The notes below the pieces were generated by a model. That model had not been told where the DNA came from, searched no databases, and saw only the letters and a program-made list of their open reading frames with translations. 64,000 bases of DNA from Lachnospiraceae bacterium. Its GTDB lineage: Bacteria > Bacillota > Clostridia > Lachnospirales > Lachnospiraceae. Location: assembly GCA_910575255.1 (NCBI GenBank), contig CAJTEM010000013.1, forward strand, positions 1 through 64,000, written 5' to 3'. The translations under genes and the position numbers were made by a program. Below are positions 1 through 8,324 of this stretch, piece after piece (position 1 is the first letter of the stretch; every line of letters starts with the position of its first letter).

Positions 1-50
1 GCCGGGAGGTGTGCCCGGGGAACCCATTTTTCCCGGGCACACCTCCCGGC
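1..50. repeat. 19 bp perfect inverted repeat (hairpin)
   Basis: Bases 1-19 and 32-50 are perfect reverse complements around a 12-base loop with a T run. The stem is very GC-rich. It could be the terminator of a gene left of the window, or a repeat element; no long T run follows the right arm, so a classical terminator is not certain. Confidence 0.6.
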
Positions 51-176
51 TCCCTCCCTTCCTCCAAGGCTGAATACTACCGATGGCTGATCGGCAGAGG
101 CTTGCGTTTGCTGTTGGGGAATCAAGTGTCTCAGAAGTATGTTAGGAAAGGAAGAACAGGAGGGGGAGTATTGTGC

Positions 177-233
177 TTGACATACCTTGATGATCTATGT
201 ATAATAAAGGAGATACATAGATCATCAAGGTAT
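177..233 (+). promoter_or_regulatory. Consensus sigma-A promoter overlapped by a 21 bp operator-like inverted repeat
   Basis: A perfect -35 TTGACA (177-182) and a perfect -10 TATAAT (200-205) are separated by exactly 17 bp. A perfect 21 bp inverted repeat has arms 182-202 and 213-233 with a 10-base centre. It covers the spacer, the -10 and the presumed start point. The padR gene begins 36 bp further on. PadR proteins commonly repress their own promoter by binding a dyad, so this is probably the PadR operator, although the dyad is longer than usual. Confidence 0.75.
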
Positions 234-268
234 TTGGATATGTTTATCTGGAAAGCGAGGGATGATGG

Positions 269-601
269 ATGGACAAACGCTATATGGCTCTGGGGACTTC
301 GATGCTGGTGCTGCGCCTTTTGGAACAGCAGAGTATGTACGGTTATCAGATCATTCGGGAGCTGGAGCAGCAGAGTCGGATGGTATTCCGGCTGCAGGAG
401 GGGACTTTGTACCCGGTTTTGCACAGCCTGGAGCAGCAGGGGGCAGTCGTCAGTGTTCAGAGAACGGCACAGAATGGCCGGATGCGGAAGTATTATGAGA
501 TTACTTCTTATGGAAGAAGGCTTTTGCAGGATAAGACAGAGGAGTGGAGGACCTATGAGACGGCGGTGAATCAGGTGATGGGGGGTGTCCTTTTTGGATG
601 A
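269..601 (+). CDS. PadR family transcriptional regulator
   Basis: 110 aa, the usual length of short PadR proteins. The N-terminal winged helix is recognisable in the series LLEQQSMYGYQIIRELEQ, then EGTLYPVLHSLEQQG, then YYEITSYGRRLL, a classic PadR pattern. ATG 269 follows GCGAGGG; ATGs at 262 and 265 are in another frame. The gene lies just downstream of a consensus promoter carrying a large dyad and overlaps the next gene by 17 bp, so the two are cotranscribed. PadR pairs with HAAS/DUF1700-type membrane proteins are common in Firmicutes and often answer to antibiotics or envelope stress. Autorepression is inferred from the dyad, not shown. Confidence 0.9.
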   Translation: MDKRYMALGTSMLVLRLLEQQSMYGYQIIRELEQQSRMVFRLQEGTLYPVLHSLEQQGAVVSVQRTAQNGRMRKYYEITSYGRRLLQDKTEEWRTYETAVNQVMGGVLFG

Positions 602-2093
602 TGAGAAAAAATATTTTCTGGATACCGTGGAGGAGCAGATTGCGTACCGTCCTTTAAGGAGAGTGCTCAGTCAGGAGTTGGAGGCGCATATTCAGGATCG
701 GATGGATGCTTATGAGGAGCAGGGATTGCCGTCAAAGGAGGCAGAAGCAAGGGCAGTCAGGGATATGGGGGATCCGGTTATGGTCGGCACAGAGCTTAAT
801 AAGGTGCATCAGCTTCAGAGAGCGCCTGCCTTTATGGTTTTGACACTTGCTTTGTTGTGTTCCGGCTTTATGGCGGCTGCCGGTATGCGTTACAGCCCGG
901 AAGCTTATGCCAATGGGTTTCTCTATTACATACCCGGGGTGCTGATCCTTTTTGGGATAGCCTGGCAGGGATATCCGCTGATGATCCGGTATGCCCGGCG
1001 GCTTTTGGCGCCGGCAGGGATTCTGCTTGTGGCGGAACAGCTTTTGAGTGTCCGGGGATTTTCTCCTTTCTGGAGGATCGGATATTTTCGGTATTTTGCG
1101 TTGCTGCTTTTCGGCCCGTTTCTGATTCTGCTGGCGTATCGTCTGCGTCGGTTTGGCAGTAAGACGATATTGCTGATTTTCGGGATTTGCGGCATCTGTG
1201 TCTTATTGCCGGGCTTTTTTGGAGACAGGCATGATATTCCGGCTTGTGCGGTTTTGGTGGTCAGTGTGGCCGTGACCTTGCTTATGATGATCCACAGGGA
1301 TATTTTTTCAGCAGAGGGATGGACGCGAAGACGTCTGTATGGGATTGCTCTGGCAGGCCTGGTTTTGGTGGGGAGTCTTTTTGGCTGTACGGAGGATCGG
1401 AGAGAAATGCTTCAGTGCTTTATCCGACCGGATGCGAATATCTGTTCGACCTGGGATGATACCTACAACAGTGCCCTGATCCGCCGTCTGCTTTCCGAGA
1501 CACCCCTGCATCGCGGAATTGACCTGACGCCTCAGGAACTGATGGATTACGGCACTGGGGCCTGGTATTTTGCCGGGAGAGATCCCGGGCAGATCGGAGT
1601 CTACGCCATATACAGGACAGAAGAAGAGGAGGAGGCATTTCGGGCACGGATCTCAGAGCTTCGGGAAGCAGGAAAAAATCCGCGTTATATTCATTTTGAC
1701 GAATCCGATGTGACGCTGTGGAATATCCTTCCTCAGCATTACCACAACAATTATCGGATAGCTGTCTGCATTCTGCTTTTTGGATGGCTGGCAGGGGCCG
1801 GATATCTGGCAGTGATCGGGGGATTTTATCTGTTGATGTTTGGCTGTATCCGGAGAATTCAGGGAAGGCTGGCCTACTCCCTTTCCTGCTGCTGCGGGCT
1901 CTGTCTGCTGCTGGAGGGAGTTCTCTATGTCCTGGGGAATTTTGGTTACCAGTATGCTGCTTTTACCAACCTGCCTCTGATCGCAGAGGGGCGGCTCAGC
2001 ATAGCCGTGAATATGGCGCTGCTGGGATTTATTTTCTCCGCCTACCGCTATGACCGGGTGGGCATGGAGACATCATCCAGGCTGTCGTTTTGA
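585..2093 (+). CDS. Permease-prefix (HAAS-like) domain multi-spanning membrane protein
   Basis: 502 aa. The GTG start at 585 is preceded by a purine-rich stretch inside the 3' end of padR. Residues 1-75 form a soluble helical domain with a 'LSQELEAHIQDRMDAYEEQG' and 'AVRDMGDPVMVGTELNKVH' pattern, typical of the permease prefix/HAAS domain that accompanies PadR regulators. About ten hydrophobic segments follow, with an extracytoplasmic stretch between roughly residues 265 and 380. No transporter signature was recognised. The partner PadR suggests it belongs to an envelope or export response; its biochemical role is unknown. Confidence 0.75.
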   Translation: MSFLDDEKKYFLDTVEEQIAYRPLRRVLSQELEAHIQDRMDAYEEQGLPSKEAEARAVRDMGDPVMVGTELNKVHQLQRAPAFMVLTLALLCSGFMAAAGMRYSPEAYANGFLYYIPGVLILFGIAWQGYPLMIRYARRLLAPAGILLVAEQLLSVRGFSPFWRIGYFRYFALLLFGPFLILLAYRLRRFGSKTILLIFGICGICVLLPGFFGDRHDIPACAVLVVSVAVTLLMMIHRDIFSAEGWTRRRLYGIALAGLVLVGSLFGCTEDRREMLQCFIRPDANICSTWDDTYNSALIRRLLSETPLHRGIDLTPQELMDYGTGAWYFAGRDPGQIGVYAIYRTEEEEEAFRARISELREAGKNPRYIHFDESDVTLWNILPQHYHNNYRIAVCILLFGWLAGAGYLAVIGGFYLLMFGCIRRIQGRLAYSLSCCCGLCLLLEGVLYVLGNFGYQYAAFTNLPLIAEGRLSIAVNMALLGFIFSAYRYDRVGMETSSRLSF

Positions 2094-2165
2094 TATGCCC
2101 CATTTGCCGGTACAGCATTACCTGAATTTCGGTGATTGATTCATTGGAGTTTAGGCAATGCTGTG

Positions 2166-2810
2166 CTAATTCTGTTCCTTCCGCCACCAGAGCCAGGAGG
2201 CAAGCGTAACCACAAGTGTGGAGCCGATTATCAGAATCAGGAGGATGACGCCGGAAGCAGTAACGGGCAATATCAGTGAGGACAGCAGAGTGAAGATTCC
2301 ACAGATAGCATAAAGCTTCCCGCCGAGCCGGTGGGTCTTGCGCCAGACCTCATCACTGCTTAAGGTCCAGGGATTTTTGATGCCCATGTAAAAATTACTC
2401 TGGACCTTGGGCAGATAATTGCCGATCAGAAGAAACATTACCGCAAGCATGGCAACGATTATCCTGGTGACCTGGATCTGTCCGGGAAAGAAGCTTTCAC
2501 GGATAAGGATTCCGATTACAATGGCAAGAAAAAGCTGCATCCCGACGCAGAAGCCATCGTAAAAGCGGCTGAATCTCTGGTAGTTCTGGCGACGGGGATC
2601 GATGTGGGGCATGATGTCAAAAAGAATGGCAAACAGAGGAAGCATGGCGGTGAGGCTCCAGATGTTGGAGCGGGATCCGTAAGTAACGCTTCCGTCAAAG
2701 TTCCAGTGGGTAGGAATCTGGTCCGGAAGTCTGGGATAAAGTATGGCCACAATCAGAAAAACAAGGGCAGCAATGCCGTAGGTTAAAATCCGCAATTTCT
2801 TATTCTTCAT
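2166..2810 (-). CDS. SdpI family (DUF1648) membrane protein
   Basis: 214 aa with about six membrane segments. The N-terminus carries the DUF1648 signature ('YPRLPDQIPTHWNFDGSVTYG'-like, residues about 25-46) and the middle has 'GNYLPKVQSNFYMGIKNPWT', typical of SdpI. In Bacillus subtilis SdpI gives immunity to the SdpC toxin and sequesters the repressor SdpR. The gene is second in an operon behind an SdpR-like regulator and overlaps it by 11 bp, the same order as sdpR-sdpI. No SdpC toxin gene is visible nearby, so this is more likely a signal-responsive or orphan immunity-type protein. Confidence 0.85.
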   Translation of the reverse strand: MKNKKLRILTYGIAALVFLIVAILYPRLPDQIPTHWNFDGSVTYGSRSNIWSLTAMLPLFAILFDIMPHIDPRRQNYQRFSRFYDGFCVGMQLFLAIVIGILIRESFFPGQIQVTRIIVAMLAVMFLLIGNYLPKVQSNFYMGIKNPWTLSSDEVWRKTHRLGGKLYAICGIFTLLSSLILPVTASGVILLILIIGSTLVVTLASWLWWRKEQN

Positions 2811-3078
2811 CAGTTGTGTCTCCTTTCAATGAGAGAAGCCAGTTCAGGACATCGTCCAGAACCGAGCTGTTCAGGTAATAACAGATATATTTCCCCTTTT
2901 TTTCGTCATCGATAACACCGGCATGCTTTAACACCGAGAGATGGTGTGAAATACTGGCGCCGGTCATGTCGAACTGTTCGACAATCTCGCCGGCAGTCAT
3001 AGGTCCTCTTTTCAGCAGATTGAGGATCTCCCGGCGGGTTGGATCGGATAAGGCTTTAAAGGTTTCGGCAAATCCCAT
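2800..3078 (-). CDS. ArsR/SdpR family transcriptional repressor
   Basis: 92 aa from the ATG at 3078, which sits behind a strong GGGAGGA site. An upstream TTG (3141) would add 21 residues but has a poorer site, so 3078 is preferred. The winged helix reads FKALSDPTRREILNLLKRG, then SISHHLSVLKHAGVI and KGKYICYYLN, very close to SdpR. It lacks the ArsR metal-binding CxC. It probably represses its own operon through the dyad at 3131-3160 and may be titrated by the SdpI-like partner. Confidence 0.9.
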   Translation of the reverse strand: MGFAETFKALSDPTRREILNLLKRGPMTAGEIVEQFDMTGASISHHLSVLKHAGVIDDEKKGKYICYYLNSSVLDDVLNWLLSLKGDTTDEE

Positions 3079-3130
3079 GGATTCCTCCCAGGTATCCTGA
3101 TACACAGGCTGTTTCCTTGTCTGCAGGTTA

Positions 3131-3160
3131 TATTTAGACAATTAGAAAAACATCTAAATA
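3131..3160 (-). promoter_or_regulatory. Candidate SdpR operator
   Basis: An 8 bp inverted repeat, TATTTAGA (3131-3138) and TCTAAATA (3153-3160), lies about 50-80 bp upstream of the sdpR-like ATG. ArsR/SdpR proteins bind AT-rich dyads at their own promoters. Assignment rests on position and symmetry only. Confidence 0.45.
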
Positions 3161-3276
3161 ATGAATGTAGAATAGCACAAGGCAGGAAAAATGTCAAGAT
3201 GGGAAACCCTTTTTCCAGAGCGTACCTCTCAGAACCCCACTCCCCGCGAAAAGTAACGTGACAGGAAACAGGAAAC

Positions 3277-3304
3277 ATGGTAAAATTTTTATGGATTTTA
3301 CCAT
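3277..3304. promoter_or_regulatory. 10 bp perfect inverted repeat upstream of the ECF sigma gene
   Basis: ATGGTAAAAT (3277-3286) and ATTTTACCAT (3295-3304) are perfect reverse complements around an 8-base spacer. The dyad lies 60 bp before the sigma-factor ATG, in an otherwise unassigned stretch (3142-3363). It looks like an operator; the binding protein is unknown. Confidence 0.5.
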
Positions 3305-3363
3305 AAATAATCCGCCTCTGGCCGTATAGTTAGTACAAGGCCAGGGGCAGAGAGGACATTGTT

Positions 3364-3888
3364 ATGAATGACCAGCAGTTTGAACAGAATATTGGTCGGA
3401 TCTGCAGAAATGATAAAGATGGTCTCAGGGAGATTTATGAGGATTACTGCCCGCTGATCTATTCGGTGACAGGGGAACTTCTGGGAAACCGCGAGGATGC
3501 GGAAGACGTGACCTCAGAATTTTTTATCCGGTTATGGGACATTGCAGATACATATCGGCCGGGAAGGGGCCATCGGGCATGGCTGATTACCATTGCCCGC
3601 AATATGGCAATCGATTATCTGCGAGAAAGGAAACGGGAGAGCCTGACTGCGGAGATTCCGGATTATCTGCAGGCAGGAGAGGATTCCTGTGAGGAGCAGC
3701 TTTGCCGAAAGCTTGGCCTTGAGCAGGCATTGAAGACATTGAAGGAGGAAGAAAGGCAGATTGTTAATCTGAAGATCATGGGAGAACTGACCTTCCGGGA
3801 GATTGCCGGGATTTTAAAGAAGCCTCAGGGGACTGTGGCATGGTGTTACCGGACAGCAATCCGGAAATTGAGGGAGGTGCAGTTATGA
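3364..3888 (+). CDS. ECF-type RNA polymerase sigma factor
   Basis: 174 aa, normal for an ECF sigma factor. Region 2 (about residues 20-90) includes 'DAEDVTSEFFIRLWD' and 'RAWLITIARNMAIDYLRERK'. Region 4 (about 115-170) includes 'LTFREIAGILKKPQGTVAW' as the -35-recognition helix. ATG 3364 follows GAGAGGACATTGTT. The stop overlaps the start of the next gene (ATGA), so translation is coupled to a membrane-anchored putative anti-sigma factor. It probably directs this operon and an envelope-related regulon. Confidence 0.93.
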   Translation: MNDQQFEQNIGRICRNDKDGLREIYEDYCPLIYSVTGELLGNREDAEDVTSEFFIRLWDIADTYRPGRGHRAWLITIARNMAIDYLRERKRESLTAEIPDYLQAGEDSCEEQLCRKLGLEQALKTLKEEERQIVNLKIMGELTFREIAGILKKPQGTVAWCYRTAIRKLREVQL

Positions 3889-5150
3889 TGGACGAAAAAC
3901 GGTTGGAACAGGAATACAGAAGACTGAAACGTCAGCAGGCGCCGGATCTCTGGAACCGGATTGAGGGAAGCCTTCGGGAGCACCCGGAGAGGGGCCGAAG
4001 TGAGGGAAGCCTTCAGGAGCATCTGGAAAGGAACCGGAACGAGGAAAACTTCCAGAAGAACTCAGGGAAAGGCCAGGACAGGGAAAGGATACCTTTTTCC
4101 AGACACCGGATCTATGGCCTGGCGACGGCAGCTGCGGCGGTGCTGGCGCTTCTGATCGCTGTACCGGGGATGATGGAAGGAAGATTTGAAAAGTCATCAG
4201 AAAATATGGCTTTGCTTATGGCAGGAGATGCTGCCGAGACCACGGCTGAGAATGATATGGCTGCAAAGGAGACCGGGGCAGACATGGCGCTGTCGTCGGA
4301 GATCAGGCCAGAGGCGGCTCCCGGGGACGCTATGGCAGAAGGAGCAGAGGCGGAGGCAGGAAAACCGGAAGCAGGACCAGAGGCAGCGGCGGAGGCAGGA
4401 AAACCGGCAACGGCAGGACCAGGGGCAGCGGCGGGGGCAGGAAAACCGGCAACGGCAGGGCCAGGGACAGCGGCGGAGGTAAGAAAACCGGAAGCAGCAG
4501 TGACTGGGGCAGCACCGGAGGGAGAAGCAAAGAACAGGGAGAATCCGGCAGCAGCGCCAGAAGCAGCACCGGAGGGGGTTCTCAGCTACGGGGAACTTAA
4601 GCTGGCAGCCTATCGTCCGGTTGAGCTTCCGGAGAATGCCGTGACCTTTGCGGAGGATTCCATGTATTTCTCAGAGGATATCCTTCGGGATGCAGGATTG
4701 TTGTGCGGCGGGACGGTTAACAAGGTTTCTCTGGAGCAGGATGAGTCAGGGAAGGCTGTGAAGGTGGTCTATGAGATAACTTTGGATCAGGTATATTTTG
4801 CAGAGGATTACATGACCGGGACGGAGACCATTACCGTGAAAAGTCCGATTGTCCGCACGGACGGGGATGAGGTGTATATCCTGTATCAATTGCAGCCGGG
4901 AGGCACCTATCTGCTGCCGTTGCATAAGCCGGGACAGGACTGGGAGCTTCTGTATCCCTTTGCGCCACAGATTCAGGTGACCGGGGACGGGGCTTATCTG
5001 TTCCACACCGGATATGCAAGCCTGGTGAATGAGGATACCTTTGTGGTGATTGGCAGTCCGGAGGGCAGGAATGACTATTTCTATGATCGAATGGTTCTGC
5101 GGAATGATGAGAATTTCCTTTCAGAACTCCTGGCATTGATAGAGCATTAG
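3885..5150 (+). CDS. Putative membrane-anchored anti-sigma factor with Ala/Pro/Gly-rich linker
   Basis: 421 aa from ATG 3885 (GGGAGG at 3872-3877), overlapping the sigma gene by 4 bp. The N-terminal 80 residues are cytoplasmic and charged and contain two related 'EGSLREHPER / EGSLQEHLER' units. One membrane helix (about residues 83-102, 'IYGLATAAAAVLALLIAVPG') follows. Then come an Ala/Glu/Gly/Pro linker with tandem 'EAGKPxAGPxAAA' units (about 145-235) and a C-terminal extracytoplasmic domain of about 190 residues. Gene order and topology fit an anti-sigma factor or sensor; no named domain is recognised, so function is inferred from context. Confidence 0.7.
   Translation: MMDEKRLEQEYRRLKRQQAPDLWNRIEGSLREHPERGRSEGSLQEHLERNRNEENFQKNSGKGQDRERIPFSRHRIYGLATAAAAVLALLIAVPGMMEGRFEKSSENMALLMAGDAAETTAENDMAAKETGADMALSSEIRPEAAPGDAMAEGAEAEAGKPEAGPEAAAEAGKPATAGPGAAAGAGKPATAGPGTAAEVRKPEAAVTGAAPEGEAKNRENPAAAPEAAPEGVLSYGELKLAAYRPVELPENAVTFAEDSMYFSEDILRDAGLLCGGTVNKVSLEQDESGKAVKVVYEITLDQVYFAEDYMTGTETITVKSPIVRTDGDEVYILYQLQPGGTYLLPLHKPGQDWELLYPFAPQIQVTGDGAYLFHTGYASLVNEDTFVVIGSPEGRNDYFYDRMVLRNDENFLSELLALIEH
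4340..4490 (+). repeat. Tandem coding repeats in the anti-sigma linker
   Basis: About four imperfect units of 36-39 bp with the core GCAGGAAAACCGG encode 'AGKPEAGPEAAAE'-like periods. They form the extracytoplasmic linker of the anti-sigma-like protein. Such repeats change length easily between strains. Confidence 0.7.
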
Positions 5151-5205
5151 GCTTTGGCAGGCGGCGGAAGGCTGTGCCTGTCAGTAACCAGGGAGGAGTG
5201 TTTTT

Positions 5206-6999
5206 ATGAAGAGGAGTGTGAATTTGTCAGGATGGTTGTTGGGAGCAGGGATGATGGCCGCGGCGGGGATGCTCGGCGGCTGCGGAGCCGGAGGAGCGTC
5301 TTCCTCCGGACAGAGGGTGGCAGCGACGACGGCGGCTGCCGCTGAAGGCACTTATGAGAATCTGCCGGGAGCGGAGGCAGGAGCCTACGTTTATGAGACT
5401 GCTGCCGAGACTGCTGCCGGGGAGTATGATCGGATGGGAGAGGCGGAAGCAGCGGCTGCGGAGGACTTGTATGATGAGGGTGCCGGCGCAGAGGAGACGC
5501 GGGACAGTATGGATATGGCCGGGGCGCCCGGAAATAGTGCGAAACGCTCCGGCGCCATGGCGCAGAAGTACCGGCAGGCGTATGGGCCGGAATATTCGGA
5601 TTATAATACGGAGGAATATAAGTATATCGAGGAAAACGGCTACAAAAGCGTGTCAGAGAATCCTCTGTCTACCTTTTCGGTGGATGTGGATACGGCCTCT
5701 TATGGGAATGTGCGCCGGATGATCCGGTCTCATGAAACGGTTCCTGCGGATGCGGTGCGGATTGAGGAGATGATTAATTATTTTGACTATGATTATCCGG
5801 AGCCAAAGGACGGGGAACCTTTTTCCGTGACCACAGAATATGGGGATTGTCCGTGGAATGAGGATCATCGGCTGCTGTTGATAGGCCTGCAGGCAAAGAA
5901 GATTGATTTTGGGGACCGGCCGGCATCGAATCTTGTATTTCTTCTGGATGTGTCCGGGTCCATGTACTCGGACGATAAATTACCTCTGGTACAGAAATCT
6001 TTTGCCATGCTGGCAGAGAATCTGACAGCCCGGGATCGGGTGTCTATCGTCACCTACGCAGGTTATGAGTCTGTGGTGCTGGACGGAGTGTCCGGCAATG
6101 AGAAGGCGAAGATTGTGGCAGCTCTGGAGGATCTGGAGGCAGGAGGCTCCACGGCCGGGGAGGCGGGGATTCAGAAGGCTTATGCCCTGGCAGAGAAGAA
6201 TTTTATTCCTGGGGGCAACAACCGGGTGATTCTGGCCACAGACGGGGATCTGAATGTGGGGATCAGCAGTGAAGGCGGGCTGACCAGGCTGATTCAGGAG
6301 AAGAAGAAAAGCGGGGTTCATCTGTCTGTGCTGGGCGTGGGCACCGGCAACCTGAAGGATAATAAGATGGAAGCTCTGGCAGACAACGGGGACGGCAACT
6401 ACAATTATCTGGACAGCATTTTTGAGGCAAAAAAGGTGCTGGTGGACGAGATGGGCGGCACTCTGGTTACCGTGGCCAAGGATGTGAAGATTCAGGTGGA
6501 GTTTAATCCGGAGTATGTGGCAGGCTACCGTCTGGTGGGGTATGAGAACCGTGTCCTGAGAAATGAAGATTTTAACAATGATAAGGTGGATGCCGGGGAG
6601 ATCGGCGCGGGGCATACCGTGACTGCCCTGTATGAGATTATTCCGGGCGGAGCCGGCGGACAGACCCTAAAGTATCAGACCGGATCAAAGCCATCCGGTG
6701 GCAGCACGGAGCTTTTGACTGTGAGTCTGCGCTTTAAGGCTCCTAACGGTGATAAGAGCAGGTTGGCGGAATATCCGGTGGAGGCAGACAGCTATCAGCA
6801 GAGCCTGTCAGAGAATCTGAAGTTTGCCTCAGCAGTGGCAGAATTTGGCATGGTTCTCAGGAACAGTGAGAATATGGGAAATGCCTCTTTTGACAGTGTG
6901 ATGGAGCTGGCAGAGTCTTGTGTGCATGCAGACTCAGACGGCTACCGGAAGGAATTTCTGGAGCTGGTGGAGCAGGCAAGGACGAACGAACTCCGATGA
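5206..6999 (+). CDS. VWA domain lipoprotein (YfbK-like)
   Basis: 597 aa. A lipoprotein signal ends in the lipobox LGGC (about residue 25), followed by a low-complexity Ala/Glu segment. The YfbK-type N-terminal domain begins near residue 145 ('NPLSTFSVDVDTASYGNVRR'). A VWA domain has the MIDAS motif DVSGSM at about residue 248, 'GGSTAGEAGI' and 'ILATDGDLNVG'. A C-terminal DUF3520-like domain completes the protein. ATG 5206 follows GGGAGGAG. It sits 55 bp after the anti-sigma gene, in the same operon as the ECF sigma factor, so it is probably a surface adhesion or sensing component of that stress response. E. coli YfbK has a similar domain order. Confidence 0.88.
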   Translation: MKRSVNLSGWLLGAGMMAAAGMLGGCGAGGASSSGQRVAATTAAAAEGTYENLPGAEAGAYVYETAAETAAGEYDRMGEAEAAAAEDLYDEGAGAEETRDSMDMAGAPGNSAKRSGAMAQKYRQAYGPEYSDYNTEEYKYIEENGYKSVSENPLSTFSVDVDTASYGNVRRMIRSHETVPADAVRIEEMINYFDYDYPEPKDGEPFSVTTEYGDCPWNEDHRLLLIGLQAKKIDFGDRPASNLVFLLDVSGSMYSDDKLPLVQKSFAMLAENLTARDRVSIVTYAGYESVVLDGVSGNEKAKIVAALEDLEAGGSTAGEAGIQKAYALAEKNFIPGGNNRVILATDGDLNVGISSEGGLTRLIQEKKKSGVHLSVLGVGTGNLKDNKMEALADNGDGNYNYLDSIFEAKKVLVDEMGGTLVTVAKDVKIQVEFNPEYVAGYRLVGYENRVLRNEDFNNDKVDAGEIGAGHTVTALYEIIPGGAGGQTLKYQTGSKPSGGSTELLTVSLRFKAPNGDKSRLAEYPVEADSYQQSLSENLKFASAVAEFGMVLRNSENMGNASFDSVMELAESCVHADSDGYRKEFLELVEQARTNELR

Positions 7000-7010
7000 A
7001 GCCAGAGCCA

Positions 7011-7148
7011 GGGCATATGCTGTTTCGTTCACAGGGAACCTGGGAGCGTAACACAGTATCCGGGTTGTAGAAAATCCAGGGATAATGGTGTTTGCGTTTG
7101 TAATTATCTGGGAGTATATTGAGGGTGACAGGAAAGTTCCTGTCACCC
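7011..7148. repeat. Degenerate MITE end and 26 bp palindrome
   Basis: Bases 7011-7052 resemble the right end of the two MITEs at 42975-43400 (shared GGGCATATGC, CGTTCACAGG and a GTAAC end) but without a clean terminal repeat. Bases 7123-7148 are a perfect 12+12 bp palindrome, GGGTGACAGGAA/TTCCTGTCACCC, around AG. The rest of the 348 bp between the VWA gene and yitT (7000-7347) shows no gene. The palindrome may act as a terminator, but it lacks a T run. Confidence 0.5.
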
Positions 7149-7347
7149 ATTGTTGTGGCGCCAGACCATATACCACGCTGCTCTTCAGTGCGGCAAGATT
7201 GCTGTCCTGCTGCTTATAGCGGAGGGGCGCTGACTCAGAAAAAGGGAGAAAAGGGAGGTAACGAAGGAGTTATAGCATACACAACCGGACATCGCAGAGG
7301 ATGCTTCGTTTGTGCTTTTGGTATGCTCATTCGCGGAGGTAAGAGTT

Positions 7348-8217
7348 ATGGCTACAAGAGAAATTGAGAATCCGGTTTTGAGAAAGCTGGCAGAGTATGG
7401 GTTGATTACCCTGAGTATCTGGATTATGGTGATCGGAATTTATTTCTTTAAATTCCCCAATAATTTTGCATTTGGCGGAGTGACGGGTTTTTCCACCGTG
7501 GTGGCGAAGATCACCCGGTTCTCTGCAGGTGATTTTACATTTTTTGTCAACACCGGTCTTTTGGTATTGGGATTTTTGTTCCTGGGAACCGATGTGGGGG
7601 TAAAGACGGTTTACGCCAGTATGCTGATGTCCTTCAGCCTTTCGGCTCTGGAGCGTCTGTGCCCGCTTGCGGGTCCGCTGACCCAGGAGCCGCTTCTGGA
7701 GCTGATTTTTGCGATTTTCTGCCCGGGTTTCGGCTCGGCGGTATTGTTTAATATCGGTGCCTCCAGCGGGGGTACGGATATCATTGCCATGATTTTGAAG
7801 AAGCATACGAGCATGAATATCGGGACCTCTCTTCTGGTGGTAGATCTGACTTCCGTGGTGATGGCGTTTTTTGTATTCGGGCCGACCACAGGACTGTTTT
7901 CCAGCCTGGGGCTGATGGCCAAGTCTCTGGTGATAGACGATGTGATTGAGAATATGAATCTGTGTAAATGCTTTAATATTATCTGTGATGATCCGCAGCC
8001 GATCTGCGATTTTATCATCCATGAACTCCATCGGAGTGCGACCACATACAAGGCCGAGGGAGCATTTACCCATCACAATAAGACCGTGATCATGACAACC
8101 ATGAAGCGGGTGCAGGCAATTAAGCTGCGGAACTATATCCGCAAGGTGGAGCCGACGGCATTTATCCTGATCTCCAATTCCAGCGAGATTATCGGCAAGG
8201 GCTTTTTGAACAGCTGA
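7348..8217 (+). CDS. YitT family membrane protein
   Basis: 289 aa from ATG 7348 behind GGAGGT; an in-frame upstream extension to 7312 has no ribosome site. About five N-terminal membrane segments (residues 15-175; 'FGGVTGFSTVVAKI' and 'NIGASSGGTDIIAMIL' are YitT hallmarks) precede a cytoplasmic DUF2179 domain (about 205-289, 'HRSATTYKAEGAFTHHNKTVIMT'-like). YitT proteins are abundant in Firmicutes, and their transport substrate is not established. It appears monocistronic and is followed by the ABC permease gene 107 bp on. Confidence 0.9.
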   Translation: MATREIENPVLRKLAEYGLITLSIWIMVIGIYFFKFPNNFAFGGVTGFSTVVAKITRFSAGDFTFFVNTGLLVLGFLFLGTDVGVKTVYASMLMSFSLSALERLCPLAGPLTQEPLLELIFAIFCPGFGSAVLFNIGASSGGTDIIAMILKKHTSMNIGTSLLVVDLTSVVMAFFVFGPTTGLFSSLGLMAKSLVIDDVIENMNLCKCFNIICDDPQPICDFIIHELHRSATTYKAEGAFTHHNKTVIMTTMKRVQAIKLRNYIRKVEPTAFILISNSSEIIGKGFLNS

Positions 8218-8324
8218 GCCGACAGTATGTGGATCTGCGTGAATGGTTACACCTGCCTGGTCCTCCGGCATATAATAAAGAAGCAGGAGCAGTTGCTTTC
8301 TGCTTTACAAGGAGGACTGAATTT

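Noticed and set aside
7123-7148. Rho-independent terminator for the VWA gene
   Set aside because: The palindrome is perfect but has only a 2-base centre and no T run, so it is listed as a palindrome only.
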